A stretch of 64,000 nucleotides of DNA, taken from Methanoregula sp. UBA247. GTDB taxonomy: Archaea > Halobacteriota > Methanomicrobia > Methanomicrobiales > Methanospirillaceae. Shown here piece after piece: positions 25,571-33,265 of the stretch. Under the pieces are notes generated by a model, which worked only from the letters and a program-made list of their open reading frames with translations, had not been told where the DNA came from and did not search any database. The stretch spans positions 35,388 through 99,387 of the forward strand of contig DADR01000039.1 in assembly GCA_002495055.1 (NCBI GenBank). The letters are read 5' to 3'. Both the position numbers and the translations under genes were made by a program. Numbering within the stretch: position 1 is the stretch's first letter; each line of letters starts with the position of its first letter.

Positions 25571-28253
25571 AGTCCTGGATCCAAAGGTTCAGGCATGCAT
25601 AAAAAAGCGCGGTTTTTCCGTGCTGTCAGATGCCCAGAAACAGGCAATTCCCCTGATCCTTAAAGGAAACCATGTGTTCCTGATTGCACCAACCGGTACG
25701 GGAAAGACCGAAAGTGCGATGTTTCCGGTTTTTAATAAACTTTTGTCAATGCCCTCGGGTGGAGGAATAAAGGCGCTTTACATAACGCCCCTGCGTTCAC
25801 TTAACCGTGATATACTGGCCCGTATGCAATGGTGGTGCGGAGAGCTCGGATTGTCTGTCGGTGTACGGCATGGGGACACCCCCATGGGAGAACGACGTAA
25901 ACAGGCACTGTCCCCGCCCGATCTCCTGATCACCACCCCGGAGACGTTCCAGGCACTTTTCATGGGAAAACGGCTCCGAAAACATCTCGCGCAGGTCAGG
26001 TTCGTGATAATCGATGAAATACATGAACTCGCCGGAAGCAAACGTGGTGCCCAGCTTGCTGTTGCGCTTGAACGGCTCCATGTATATGCTGGTGAATTCC
26101 AACGCATTGGCTTGTCGGCAACTGTGGGAAATCCTGAGGATATTGCGCGTTTTCTCTGCGGTGCACGTCCGTTCTCTGTTGTTTCGGTTCCCGTCGCAAA
26201 ACAACTGGATATTACCGTTAAGTTCGTTGGAGATAATTTCCAGCAACAGACTGAAATTCTTTCAAAAGCCCTGAAAAGAGATGGATCAACCCTTGTCTTT
26301 GTGAACACCCGGGTGACTGCTGAAGCGCTGGGGCACGCCCTGTATGGACGCGGGGATGTTGAAGTGCACCATGGATCGCTCTCAAAAGAGGTGAGAATCG
26401 ATGCCGAGGAACGGTTCAAACGTGGTGAGATCCGGACACTCATCTGCACTTCATCGATGGAGCTCGGTATAGATATTGGGAGGGTTGATCATGTGATCCA
26501 GTTTGGATCCCCCCGGGAAGTTGCCCGGCTCGTGCAACGGATAGGCCGTGCCGGTCACCAGCTCAACACAATCTCGCGGGGGACAATTCTCGCGACCGGT
26601 TTTGATGACCTCCTTGAGTCACTGGTCATCGCAAAAAAAGCCAAGTCAAACGAGATTGAGAAGGTGGTGCCACACAGGAATGCCGCAGATGTGCTTGCCA
26701 ACCAGATTGCTGCTATTGCCGTGGAATATGGCGAGATAGAACGGGCAAAAATCCGTGAGATTCTCGAACGCACTGCTGTTTTTACTGCTTGCGGGATACT
26801 CCTTGATGACGTTTGCCGGCAGATGGAAGAACACCGGTTAATACGGATCGATGGGAGCCGGATTATAACAACAGCACGCGCCAGACGCTACCTGGCCGGT
26901 AATCTTTCCATGATCCATGATGAGCGAAAGGTGCCGATCTTTGATATGGTCTCCCGGAGAACGGTGGGTTCTCTCGATGAATCGTTTGTTGTCGGGTGGA
27001 TTCATGCCGGAGTAGTTTTCATTACCAAAGGGCAGCTCTGGCGGGTAATTGAGATTGCTGATGGAAAACTGACAGTAGAACCTGCAAAGAAAGCACAGGG
27101 AGAACTTCCCTCGTGGGAAGGTGAGCAGATTCCGGTACCATTCTCAGTTGCCCGTGAGGCTGGGAAGATGCGGAGGACACGCGATATTTCGAAATATACC
27201 CCGGAGCCTGATGGTATCAGATTTGCAGAGAAGTTCCTCTCTGAAATGGATAAAAACCGCTCTCTGATCTCCACGGATCTGCTCATCACACTGGAAAACA
27301 CTGATGACGGAGTTGTCTGTAATGTCTGTGCGGGTCACAAGGTAAATGAAGCCCTTGGACGTGTACTATCGATACTCATATCAGCACGGTATGGAACAAC
27401 CGTTGGTCTTGAACTTGATGCATATCGCATGCTCCTCCGATTACCTTCTTCTATCAGGGCCGCAGATGTACGGGATCTTTTACTCTCCCTTGATCCGTCA
27501 CATATGCCGGGAATTCTCCGGCTTGCCCTGAAACGCACCGCCCTTTTTAAGTGGAAACTTGTTCAGATCGCAAAGAAATTCGGTGCGATCGATCCGGATG
27601 CTGATTACGAAAAGATCAGTATCCAGCGTCTATTGGAATACTTTGATAATACGGTTGTTCAAACGGAAGCGTACCGGGAACTACTCTCAGAGTATATGGA
27701 CATTGATACCGCTGTTTTGTTGATCCGTAAGGTTAAACAGGGTGAGATTAGTGTTGCATTGGGACCCCATTCAATGATTGGTGCCGGCGGATTGCTTTCA
27801 TCCCGTGATCAAATTCCTCCTCCTACCGCTGATCAAGCGGTAATCGCAACGCTCAAACGGAGGCTTGACCAAGAGGATGTCCTGCTTGTATGCATGAACT
27901 GCCGGGACTGGAAGAGCCGGACCGGTGTTACACGCGTACCTGATCACCCCCAATGCCCGAAATGCGGAGCACGTCTCATTGCAGCACTCAAACCCTATGA
28001 AGATGAATTGTATGCAGGCATCAGGAAATCTAAAAAAACCCCAAGTGAGCGTGCGGTAGAGCAGCGTCTCTTAAAAAATGCCAATATTGTTTTATCCAGC
28101 GGGAAAAAGGCAGTGATTGCCCTTTCGGCACGGGGTGTCGGGCCGGAGAACGCGTCCCGGATCCTTGCAACCCTGACTGACGGCGATGCCTTCTATCGGG
28201 AGATTATAAAAGCAGAACGAAATTTCATCCAGACACACCGGTACTGGTCGTAA
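25557..28253 (+). CDS. lhr: Lhr-type DEAD/DEAH-box helicase
   Basis: An 898-residue superfamily 2 helicase of the Lhr core group, a 3'-5' DNA translocase linked to repair. Motif I is APTGTGKTES, motif II VIIDEIHEL, motif III GLSATVGN, and motif VI QRIGRAGHQ; after the helicase core comes the winged helix and the Lhr-specific domain, then a C-terminal zinc pair (CMNCRDW and CPKCGARL). The ATG at 25557 lies in the end of the phosphoesterase gene (14-base overlap); an upstream in-frame start at 25512 is less likely. It ends 27 bases before the convergent tbp. Confidence 0.94.
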   Translation: MKPIEVLDPKVQACIKKRGFSVLSDAQKQAIPLILKGNHVFLIAPTGTGKTESAMFPVFNKLLSMPSGGGIKALYITPLRSLNRDILARMQWWCGELGLSVGVRHGDTPMGERRKQALSPPDLLITTPETFQALFMGKRLRKHLAQVRFVIIDEIHELAGSKRGAQLAVALERLHVYAGEFQRIGLSATVGNPEDIARFLCGARPFSVVSVPVAKQLDITVKFVGDNFQQQTEILSKALKRDGSTLVFVNTRVTAEALGHALYGRGDVEVHHGSLSKEVRIDAEERFKRGEIRTLICTSSMELGIDIGRVDHVIQFGSPREVARLVQRIGRAGHQLNTISRGTILATGFDDLLESLVIAKKAKSNEIEKVVPHRNAADVLANQIAAIAVEYGEIERAKIREILERTAVFTACGILLDDVCRQMEEHRLIRIDGSRIITTARARRYLAGNLSMIHDERKVPIFDMVSRRTVGSLDESFVVGWIHAGVVFITKGQLWRVIEIADGKLTVEPAKKAQGELPSWEGEQIPVPFSVAREAGKMRRTRDISKYTPEPDGIRFAEKFLSEMDKNRSLISTDLLITLENTDDGVVCNVCAGHKVNEALGRVLSILISARYGTTVGLELDAYRMLLRLPSSIRAADVRDLLLSLDPSHMPGILRLALKRTALFKWKLVQIAKKFGAIDPDADYEKISIQRLLEYFDNTVVQTEAYRELLSEYMDIDTAVLLIRKVKQGEISVALGPHSMIGAGGLLSSRDQIPPPTADQAVIATLKRRLDQEDVLLVCMNCRDWKSRTGVTRVPDHPQCPKCGARLIAALKPYEDELYAGIRKSKKTPSERAVEQRLLKNANIVLSSGKKAVIALSARGVGPENASRILATLTDGDAFYREIIKAERNFIQTHRYWS

Positions 28254-28280
28254 AATCCGATAAAAATGAGAATTTACCTC

Positions 28281-28835
28281 TTACATTATACTTTCGAGTT
28301 TCTGCTCGAGGAAATCAAGTCCTTTCTTGATATCTTCAAGGTTCTTGCCACCCGTGAGTATGATCTTTCCAGAAGAGAACAGAAGCGCAACGATTTTTGG
28401 ATCCTTAATCCGGTACACAAGTCCCGGGAACTGCTCAGGTTCGTACTCAATATTTTCAAGATTAAGGGTTATCACAACTTTATTGAGATTGATGTATTTA
28501 CCGATATCATACGAACAGACAATATTCGTTACCGCTACTTTAGGTTCTTTGTAAGTATCAACACCCGCTTCCTTAAGAGACTTCATGATTATTCTAAGCC
28601 CGTCAGCAAGCGCCTTTTTATCACGGATACCTGTCAGAACAACTTTCCCCGATGAAAAAATCAGTGACGCGATTTTCGGGTTTTCAATCCTATAGACTGC
28701 ACCGGGAAATCGTTTCGTGTTGAGTTCGCAGCTTTTAATTTTACTGGAAACATCAACAAGATCGATGGAATCGGCAATCACACCCGAGGCAACGATATTC
28801 TCAATTTTTAATGATTCATACTTTTTATCTGCCAT
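28281..28835 (-). CDS. tbp: TATA-box-binding protein
   Basis: A 184-residue archaeal TBP built of two direct repeats of about 90 residues: the first with KIENIVASGVIADSIDL and PGAVYRIENPKIASLIFSSGK, the second with VTNIVCSYDIGKYINLNKV and PGLVYRIKDPKIVALLFSSGK (both shown in part). It binds promoter TATA boxes and recruits TFB. The gene is monocistronic and convergent with lhr. The C-terminal tail is short and lacks the acidic extension found in some archaea. Confidence 0.97.
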   Translation of the reverse strand: MADKKYESLKIENIVASGVIADSIDLVDVSSKIKSCELNTKRFPGAVYRIENPKIASLIFSSGKVVLTGIRDKKALADGLRIIMKSLKEAGVDTYKEPKVAVTNIVCSYDIGKYINLNKVVITLNLENIEYEPEQFPGLVYRIKDPKIVALLFSSGKIILTGGKNLEDIKKGLDFLEQKLESIM

Positions 28836-29308
28836 CTACTATACTATACTTTTCCTTGAATCATAATACTAATGGACAATCTTTATGTCCTGTCGGTGAA
28901 GATGTCAAAAAAAATAGCATTATTAGGTTCGGGCTGTCCTCTTGGAATTTTTAGACTGGCAATAGTAATCCCATTACTAATCCGGGAACGTAAGAGTATG
29001 GTAACAGTACCATAGCATCAGATAAGAATCACTGCGAGAAAAGATATGGCCAGAAAAAATGATATGGCCAGAAAAAATCTAAAATTTTAATCAAGAAGAT
29101 AAATCGCAATCACCTGTACACTGTAGATCTGAAAATAGTACCTCAACCAGAATATCTGCACCACATCAGTCACAAGCAGTGTTCGATGTTTTTAGAGTAT
29201 CCTTCTGTGTTTAGAATAATTATGCGATAATTTTTTTTTTAAAATCGATAAATGTGGTGTAAATAATAATCGAAAAACCTATTATGTGCACCATCAAATC
29301 GATCTAGA
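28836..29308. other. 473-base intergenic region between tbp and the acyl-CoA synthetase
   Basis: No convincing gene. It contains the divergent promoters of tbp (minus) and the acyl-CoA synthetase (plus) and a perfect tandem 18-base duplication. A 37-codon frame on the plus strand (28902-29015, beginning MSKKIALLGSGC) follows GGTGA but has no support beyond that; it could be the remnant of a decayed gene. A T/A-rich stretch lies at 29225-29245. Confidence 0.6.
29044..29079 (+). repeat. perfect tandem duplication of GATATGGCCAGAAAAAAT
   Basis: Two adjacent identical 18-base copies, 29044-29061 and 29062-29079, in the intergenic region. They could be a paired regulator site or simple slippage; each unit includes the small palindrome TGGCCA. 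Confidence 0.9.
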
Positions 29309-31171
29309 ATGGTGCGATATTCTGTCACGATGGACGAAGCGTTAACGACTTCTATCGATAAATCGTGCGAAGGACGAAAAATCTCACGATCAGAATGGAT
29401 CAATGAGGCGTGCACCACACACCTCAGCCTTTGTTCGGGTAACAGCACCATTGGTGCAACCACTCTGCCATCTGCCGGTCAGGTATTCGGCCATAATGAT
29501 CACAATATGCCCGATTACAATGAGATGTACCGTTCGTTTAAAATCGATGTCCCCGAGTACTTTAACTTCGGTTTTGATGTTATTGATGCGTGGGCACATA
29601 AGGACAGGAATAAGCTTGCGATGATCTGGGTTAATCAGGAGGGCGAAGAAAAAAAATACACCTTCTGGGATCTGATGCGCCTTTCCAACCAGATTGTGAA
29701 CATGATGATCAAATTTGGTGTCAACAAAGGCGATCGTGTGCTTATCATGCTGCCCAGAGTTCCTGAATGGTGGACTTTTACTCTTGCTCTAATCAAACGA
29801 GGAGCAGTTTATTGTCCGGCTCCTACGATGCTCACACCAAAAGATCTGAAATACCGGATTAATATTGCCGATATTAAGATGGTCATCACCTGTGAAGAGC
29901 ATGCGGATAAAATCGATGAGATTGCAAAAGACTGCCCGACACTCACGTGCAGGATGATGATAGATGGCAAAAGACCCGGATGGATAAGCTATCGGGTGGA
30001 GCTTGATTACCCTGCACCTGTTTCAGCAAAACTTGTTAATCTTCCCGGTATGAAAAAGACCAGGAGCACCGATCCCCTGGTGATTTTCTTTACTTCCGGA
30101 ACAACCGGTGACCCCAAGATGGTGATGCATGACCAGAGCTACCCCCTCGGGCATATTGTAACCGCGAGATTCTGGCAGGATGTGCGAACGAACGATATCC
30201 ATTTCACGCTGTCGGATACAGGATGGGCAAAAAGTGCCTGGGGGAAGCTGTATGGGCAATGGATCGAAGGTGCAGCGATTTTCGTCTATGATATCCGGAG
30301 CAAATTTAATCCGACTGAAATCCTTCCCCTTATTGAGAATTACGGAATCACGACATTCTGTTGTCCTCCGACCATCTATCGCATGCTCATTCTTGCAGAC
30401 CTCGATAAATTTGACTTCACCGAACTCCGGCATTGCGTGAGCGCTGGCGAACCGCTCAATCCTGAGGTAATCAAAGCATGGAAGGATGCGACCGGACTCA
30501 CCATTTATGAAGGTTATGGACAGACGGAGAGCGTACTCTGCATCGGTACATTCCCCGGTATGACTCCAAAGTTTGGATCAATGGGAAAACCATCACCCGG
30601 ATGGCACATTGAGCTGCATAATGACCTTGGAAAACCTGTTGGTCTGCATGAGGAAGGACGAATTGCAATAAAGATTGATCCCCGTCCGGTCGGGCTCTTC
30701 CAGGAATACCTGAACAATGAAGAAGAGAACAGGAAATCCTTCATTAACGGTTTCTATTACTCTGGTGACAAGGCGTATAGGGATGAGGAGGGTTATTTTT
30801 GGTTCATCGGAAGGGACGATGATGTGATTAAAGCATCAGGCTACCGTATCGGTCCGTTTGAGGTGGAGAGCGCATTGATCGAGCATCCTGCAGTTCAGGA
30901 AGCAGCAGTGGTTGGATCACCGGATGATATCCGTGGGCTCATTGTTAAAGCTTTTGTGATTCTCAAGCCCGGTATAAGGCCATCCGAGGCGCTTGTCCGT
31001 GAGATCCAAAATCATGTAAAAAATGTTACTGCGCCCTACAAATATCCACGTGCAATCGAGTTTGTGGATTCACTTCCCAAGACAATTTCAGGAAAGATCA
31101 AGCGGAATGAGCTTCGCGACCGGGAACTGAAAAGATCCCTGAATGGGAACAACGCCGTAAAGCAAAAATGA
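29309..31171 (+). CDS. acyl-CoA synthetase (MacS/ACSM-like) with N-terminal ribbon-helix-helix segment
   Basis: A 620-residue protein. Residues 1-45 read as a CopG/Arc-like ribbon-helix-helix unit (RYSVTMDEALTTSIDK then ISRSEWINEACTTHL); about 20 linker residues follow, and from the in-frame ATG at 29507 (residue 67) comes a complete adenylate-forming enzyme: the P-loop-like FFTSGTTGDPKMVMH, YGQTES, YSGDKAYRDEEGY, GYRIGPFEVES and the catalytic lysine in TISGKIKR. It is close in layout to medium/branched-chain acyl-CoA synthetases such as MacS and would convert an acid, ATP and CoA to acyl-CoA and AMP. No ribosome site marks either start, so the longer start and hence the fusion is likely but not certain. 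Confidence 0.9.
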   Translation: MVRYSVTMDEALTTSIDKSCEGRKISRSEWINEACTTHLSLCSGNSTIGATTLPSAGQVFGHNDHNMPDYNEMYRSFKIDVPEYFNFGFDVIDAWAHKDRNKLAMIWVNQEGEEKKYTFWDLMRLSNQIVNMMIKFGVNKGDRVLIMLPRVPEWWTFTLALIKRGAVYCPAPTMLTPKDLKYRINIADIKMVITCEEHADKIDEIAKDCPTLTCRMMIDGKRPGWISYRVELDYPAPVSAKLVNLPGMKKTRSTDPLVIFFTSGTTGDPKMVMHDQSYPLGHIVTARFWQDVRTNDIHFTLSDTGWAKSAWGKLYGQWIEGAAIFVYDIRSKFNPTEILPLIENYGITTFCCPPTIYRMLILADLDKFDFTELRHCVSAGEPLNPEVIKAWKDATGLTIYEGYGQTESVLCIGTFPGMTPKFGSMGKPSPGWHIELHNDLGKPVGLHEEGRIAIKIDPRPVGLFQEYLNNEEENRKSFINGFYYSGDKAYRDEEGYFWFIGRDDDVIKASGYRIGPFEVESALIEHPAVQEAAVVGSPDDIRGLIVKAFVILKPGIRPSEALVREIQNHVKNVTAPYKYPRAIEFVDSLPKTISGKIKRNELRDRELKRSLNGNNAVKQK

Positions 31172-31180
31172 CCCCCTATC

Positions 31181-31189
31181 TTTATTTAA
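31181..31189 (+). promoter_or_regulatory. TATA box of the interrupted tRNA-Leu
   Basis: TTTATTTAA centred about 28 bases before the first base of the 5' tRNA half at 31213, the correct distance for an archaeal promoter. No comparable TATA element precedes the complete tRNA-Leu at 31307, so this promoter probably drives both. Confidence 0.6.
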
Positions 31190-31212
31190 TTTCATACGCA
31201 ATGTATACAAGC

Positions 31213-31253
31213 GCGAGGGTAGCCAAGCCAGGTCAACGGCGTCAGGTTCAGGG
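31213..31253 (+). pseudogene. 5' half of interrupted host tRNA-Leu(CAG)
   Basis: Acceptor strand GCGAGGG, the D-arm, and the anticodon stem-loop up to TTCAGGG are present, with the CAG anticodon at 31249-31251; after 31253 the tRNA sequence is lost. The missing part is found at 39042-39095. Joined, the two give an 85-base tRNA-Leu with perfect acceptor (GCGAGGG with CCCTCGC) and anticodon stem (TCAGG with CCTGA). It is therefore one gene split by integration in the anticodon loop. Confidence 0.9.
31244..31253 (+). repeat. left attachment core (attL) of the integrated element
   Basis: AGGTTCAGGG, identical to 39042-39051, covering the anticodon stem 3' end and loop of the broken tRNA. The flanking bases differ (C versus A before, T versus C after), so the exact direct repeat is 10 bases. 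The same word also occurs within the complete tRNA-Leu at 31338-31347. Confidence 0.85.
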
Positions 31254-31306
31254 TTTCCCGCCTGATCATGGCATCTGGTCACGTCGTGCAAAGTGAGAAA
31301 AAGAGA

Positions 31307-31391
31307 GCGAGGATCGCCGAGCCAGGTCAAAGGCGATAGGTTCAGGGCCTATTCCCGTAGGGGTTCGCCGGTTCGAATCCGGCTCCTCGCA
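31307..31391 (+). tRNA. tRNA-Leu(CAG), element-borne
   Basis: A complete 85-base class II tRNA: acceptor GCGAGGA with TCCTCGC, anticodon stem ATAGG with CCTAT around loop TTCAGGG, anticodon CAG at 31343-31345, a long variable arm (TCCCGTAGGGG), a normal T-arm (GGTTCGAATCC) and discriminator A. It reads CUG leucine codons, the same as the gene the element breaks. Its 5' half differs from the broken gene at 6 of 41 positions, so it is not a recent copy of it. It lies inside the element, 53 bases from the left core. Confidence 0.95.
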
Positions 31392-31403
31392 TCCTGGGTT
31401 CGT

Positions 31404-31568
31404 TCACCAGGTTACTGATTTTCCTTCGTGCTCATCAATCAATTTGTTGATGATTGTATCAAAACTATCATTTTTTCGGCCTAGATGGGCAAGCCGGTCC
31501 CTGGTTGTCATCTCGATCTTTACCGTCGTTTTTGTCATGGGTGATTCAAAGGTTTCATCAGTGTCCAT
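31404..31568 (-). CDS. small ribbon-helix-helix-like protein (DUF7557-like)
   Basis: A 54-residue protein from the ATG at 31568. A beta strand (TKTTVKIEM) is followed by two helices (TTRDRLAHLGRK and SFDTIINKLIDEHEG), the pattern of small archaeal RHH proteins that often serve as antitoxins or regulators. An alternative ATG at 31538 would start directly at the strand, and an upstream frame to 31610 exists. It ends 13 bases from the tRNA and is divergent from the next gene; their 5' ends abut. Confidence 0.65.
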   Translation of the reverse strand: MDTDETFESPMTKTTVKIEMTTRDRLAHLGRKNDSFDTIINKLIDEHEGKSVTW

Positions 31569-31982
31569 ATGTATGTAATTGTCATACTTGAGAATAAAGC
31601 TTATTACCAATGCATAACAATTATCCTGTTACCAAACCAAGGGGATGAAAATCTGCCAAAAATAACAATCATGGTCAACGACAATGACCTGAAATTGATT
31701 AAGAGAATCGCCAGACATGAGCACCGTTCAGTTCAAGGTACTACTCGGTCTCTGGTGAACATGTCGCTGCAGATGGTAAGAACTGAAGAAAGAACCGGAT
31801 TATTTTATGGTCCGGCTCCAGAATGGGCACGACCCCCAAAAATTGCGCCGGTGTTGAAACCAGTTTCACGGTATGCCGGGTGGACCAAAATCGAGAGAGA
31901 TATCTATATTCTTACCGGGATAATTCCCGCAGCAGCCAGAAATTCCGGAAACTTCTATCCAAAGGTACTTGCAGAATCATAA
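31569..31982 (+). CDS. ribbon-helix-helix DNA-binding protein candidate
   Basis: Up to 137 residues. The strand PKITIMV and helices NDLKLIKRIARHEHRS and GTTRSLVNMSLQMVRTEE make an Arc/CopG fold likely, with about 80 further residues ending in an unusual YAGWTKIERDIYILTG block. The start is uncertain: an ATG at 31671 would cut the DNA-contacting strand, whereas 31569 adds about 30 hydrophobic residues. The ATG at 31569 abuts the start of the divergent small RHH gene, so the two share a promoter region and may regulate each other. Confidence 0.55.
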   Translation: MYVIVILENKAYYQCITIILLPNQGDENLPKITIMVNDNDLKLIKRIARHEHRSVQGTTRSLVNMSLQMVRTEERTGLFYGPAPEWARPPKIAPVLKPVSRYAGWTKIERDIYILTGIIPAAARNSGNFYPKVLAES

Positions 31983-32076
31983 CCAAGGGCAATGATGGCT
32001 TACCGGCCTGAGCTCATAGGGCAATCCTGGTATTTCACAAATAAAAAGTCGCCTCTCCAGTCTGTCAAGGAAAAGA

Positions 32077-32112
32077 GGGTATATACCCGGCCGGGGCAAA
32101 CAGCGGCCGGGG
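32077..32112. repeat. cluster of palindromes downstream of the membrane module
   Basis: The perfect palindrome GGGTATATACCC (32077-32088) overlaps a second, CCCGGCCGGG (32086-32095), and GGCCGGGG recurs at 32105-32112. The cluster lies 10-45 bases after the stop of the minus-strand ectodomain gene and 95 bases after the plus-strand RHH gene. It could be a bidirectional terminator or the nick/origin region of the Rep-driven replicon. Confidence 0.6.
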
Positions 32113-32121
32113 AATTGTTTT

Positions 32122-33042
32122 TTATAGACGGAAAATCCCGCGGAATGTCGCAAGGATATTGATCAGTATCTGCCATAGTCCGAGGATGAAATGGAACAGT
32201 TTTATCTGGTTATTGATGAACCTGCCAAAAAACTGGAAGATATTCCGTGATGTGCATGCTGCCACTGCCATGTTGATCGAGAGATAGATGGATACTATCA
32301 TGAGCAGGTTATCAACGAACAGAAATTTTATCCAGGCGAACATTCCCAAGATGAGATCTTTCACAAAGACTGCAAGCGAGACCGCAAGGTTGATCCATTC
32401 CCACGCGGTCTCAGTTAAGGATTTTGAAATAACCGTCTGTATTCCGGTCCTACCAGCCGTTTTAATCTCAATCCATACCGGTTTGTTCGAAGTGAACGTT
32501 ATCGATTCAATCGGCTGGATATCAGCAACGGGCTCATAGGCGATAAATCCGGCGTGGATGCCAATGCCCCCAGATCCGAGGGCAAGATCATAAATACAAT
32601 ACCCTTTTGAGGATACGGTCCCGTTATCCTCTCGTTCCTGGGCGTACCCAACAATCTCCCATTTCGGTATTAAACCGGTATCAATAAACTCCCTATAAGC
32701 GGTGGAGATTCCGATATTGATCGTGGTTACACCCTCCCCAAATCCGAAGAAGTCAATATCCCCAGGGAGATAACTGATGAATCCTGATAGGGAATTACCG
32801 GCGCCATAGGTAATTGTATAATTCAGTTCTGTTCCTTTTGGAGCTTTGAACTGGATGTTCGATATCGCACGGGTAGAATTTACTGAATAGGTGAAATTGT
32901 AAAGACCGTCCGCTTCAAACTCTTTTACGGAATCATCAAAGTATCCGGTTGTGATAATCGAACTTGCACTCACGGGTAATGCAATTACCCCCATAACCAG
33001 CACCAGAAGAAAAGCCAGCAGAACGAATCTAGGAGGTTTCAT
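32122..33042 (-). CDS. exported ectodomain protein with C-terminal membrane helices (spike-like candidate)
   Basis: A 306-residue protein. A signal peptide (LLAFLLVLVMGVIALPVSA) precedes an extracellular beta-rich domain of about 170 residues with several NxT/NxS sites (NFT, NST, NYT, NGT), then three hydrophobic helices between about 215 and 295. That shape, plus its place after a coat-like small protein, suggests a receptor-binding or spike protein of a membrane-containing or membrane-extruded virus. A GTG at 33051 overlapping the upstream stop is an alternative start. No homologue is recognised. Confidence 0.75.
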   Translation of the reverse strand: MKPPRFVLLAFLLVLVMGVIALPVSASSIITTGYFDDSVKEFEADGLYNFTYSVNSTRAISNIQFKAPKGTELNYTITYGAGNSLSGFISYLPGDIDFFGFGEGVTTINIGISTAYREFIDTGLIPKWEIVGYAQEREDNGTVSSKGYCIYDLALGSGGIGIHAGFIAYEPVADIQPIESITFTSNKPVWIEIKTAGRTGIQTVISKSLTETAWEWINLAVSLAVFVKDLILGMFAWIKFLFVDNLLMIVSIYLSINMAVAACTSRNIFQFFGRFINNQIKLFHFILGLWQILINILATFRGIFRL

Positions 33043-33047
33043 TGATA

Positions 33048-33227
33048 TCACGGGTCCTTATGGATCATTTCCATGATCCCGAGGGCAGCCCCGATGATCA
33101 AAGCTTCCACAATTAGCATGATATTTATGAATAGGGAGTCTGCATTCACGTTGAATACCTTCACACTGGCCACCAGGATCAACGGTACCAGAATAATTAG
33201 AACAAGAGTATGAAGTTTCATATACAT
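33048..33227 (-). CDS. small two-helix membrane protein of the element
   Basis: A 59-residue protein with two membrane helices (LHTLVLIILVPLILVASV and LFINIMLIVEALIIGAALGI) and a short charged tail (MEMIHKDP). It lies between the short processed hydrophobic protein and the ectodomain protein and overlaps or abuts the latter, so the three are one transcription unit. Not recognised; a minor virion or morphogenesis protein is inferred from position. Confidence 0.7.
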   Translation of the reverse strand: MYMKLHTLVLIILVPLILVASVKVFNVNADSLFINIMLIVEALIIGAALGIMEMIHKDP

Positions 33228-33265
33228 CACGGAATAAGGGAAAATTCTCCAAAAAGGAGAATTGT

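Noticed and set aside
28902..29015. 37-codon plus-strand frame (MSKKIALLGSGC...)
   Set aside because: It follows a GGTGA word but is too short and unsupported to be called a gene.
31307..31391. The intact tRNA-Leu as the ordinary rebuilt host gene at attL
   Set aside because: Its 5' half pairs badly with the displaced 3' half at 39042 (acceptor A-C, anticodon stem A-A and T-G), whereas the 31213 half pairs perfectly. It is a separate tRNA.
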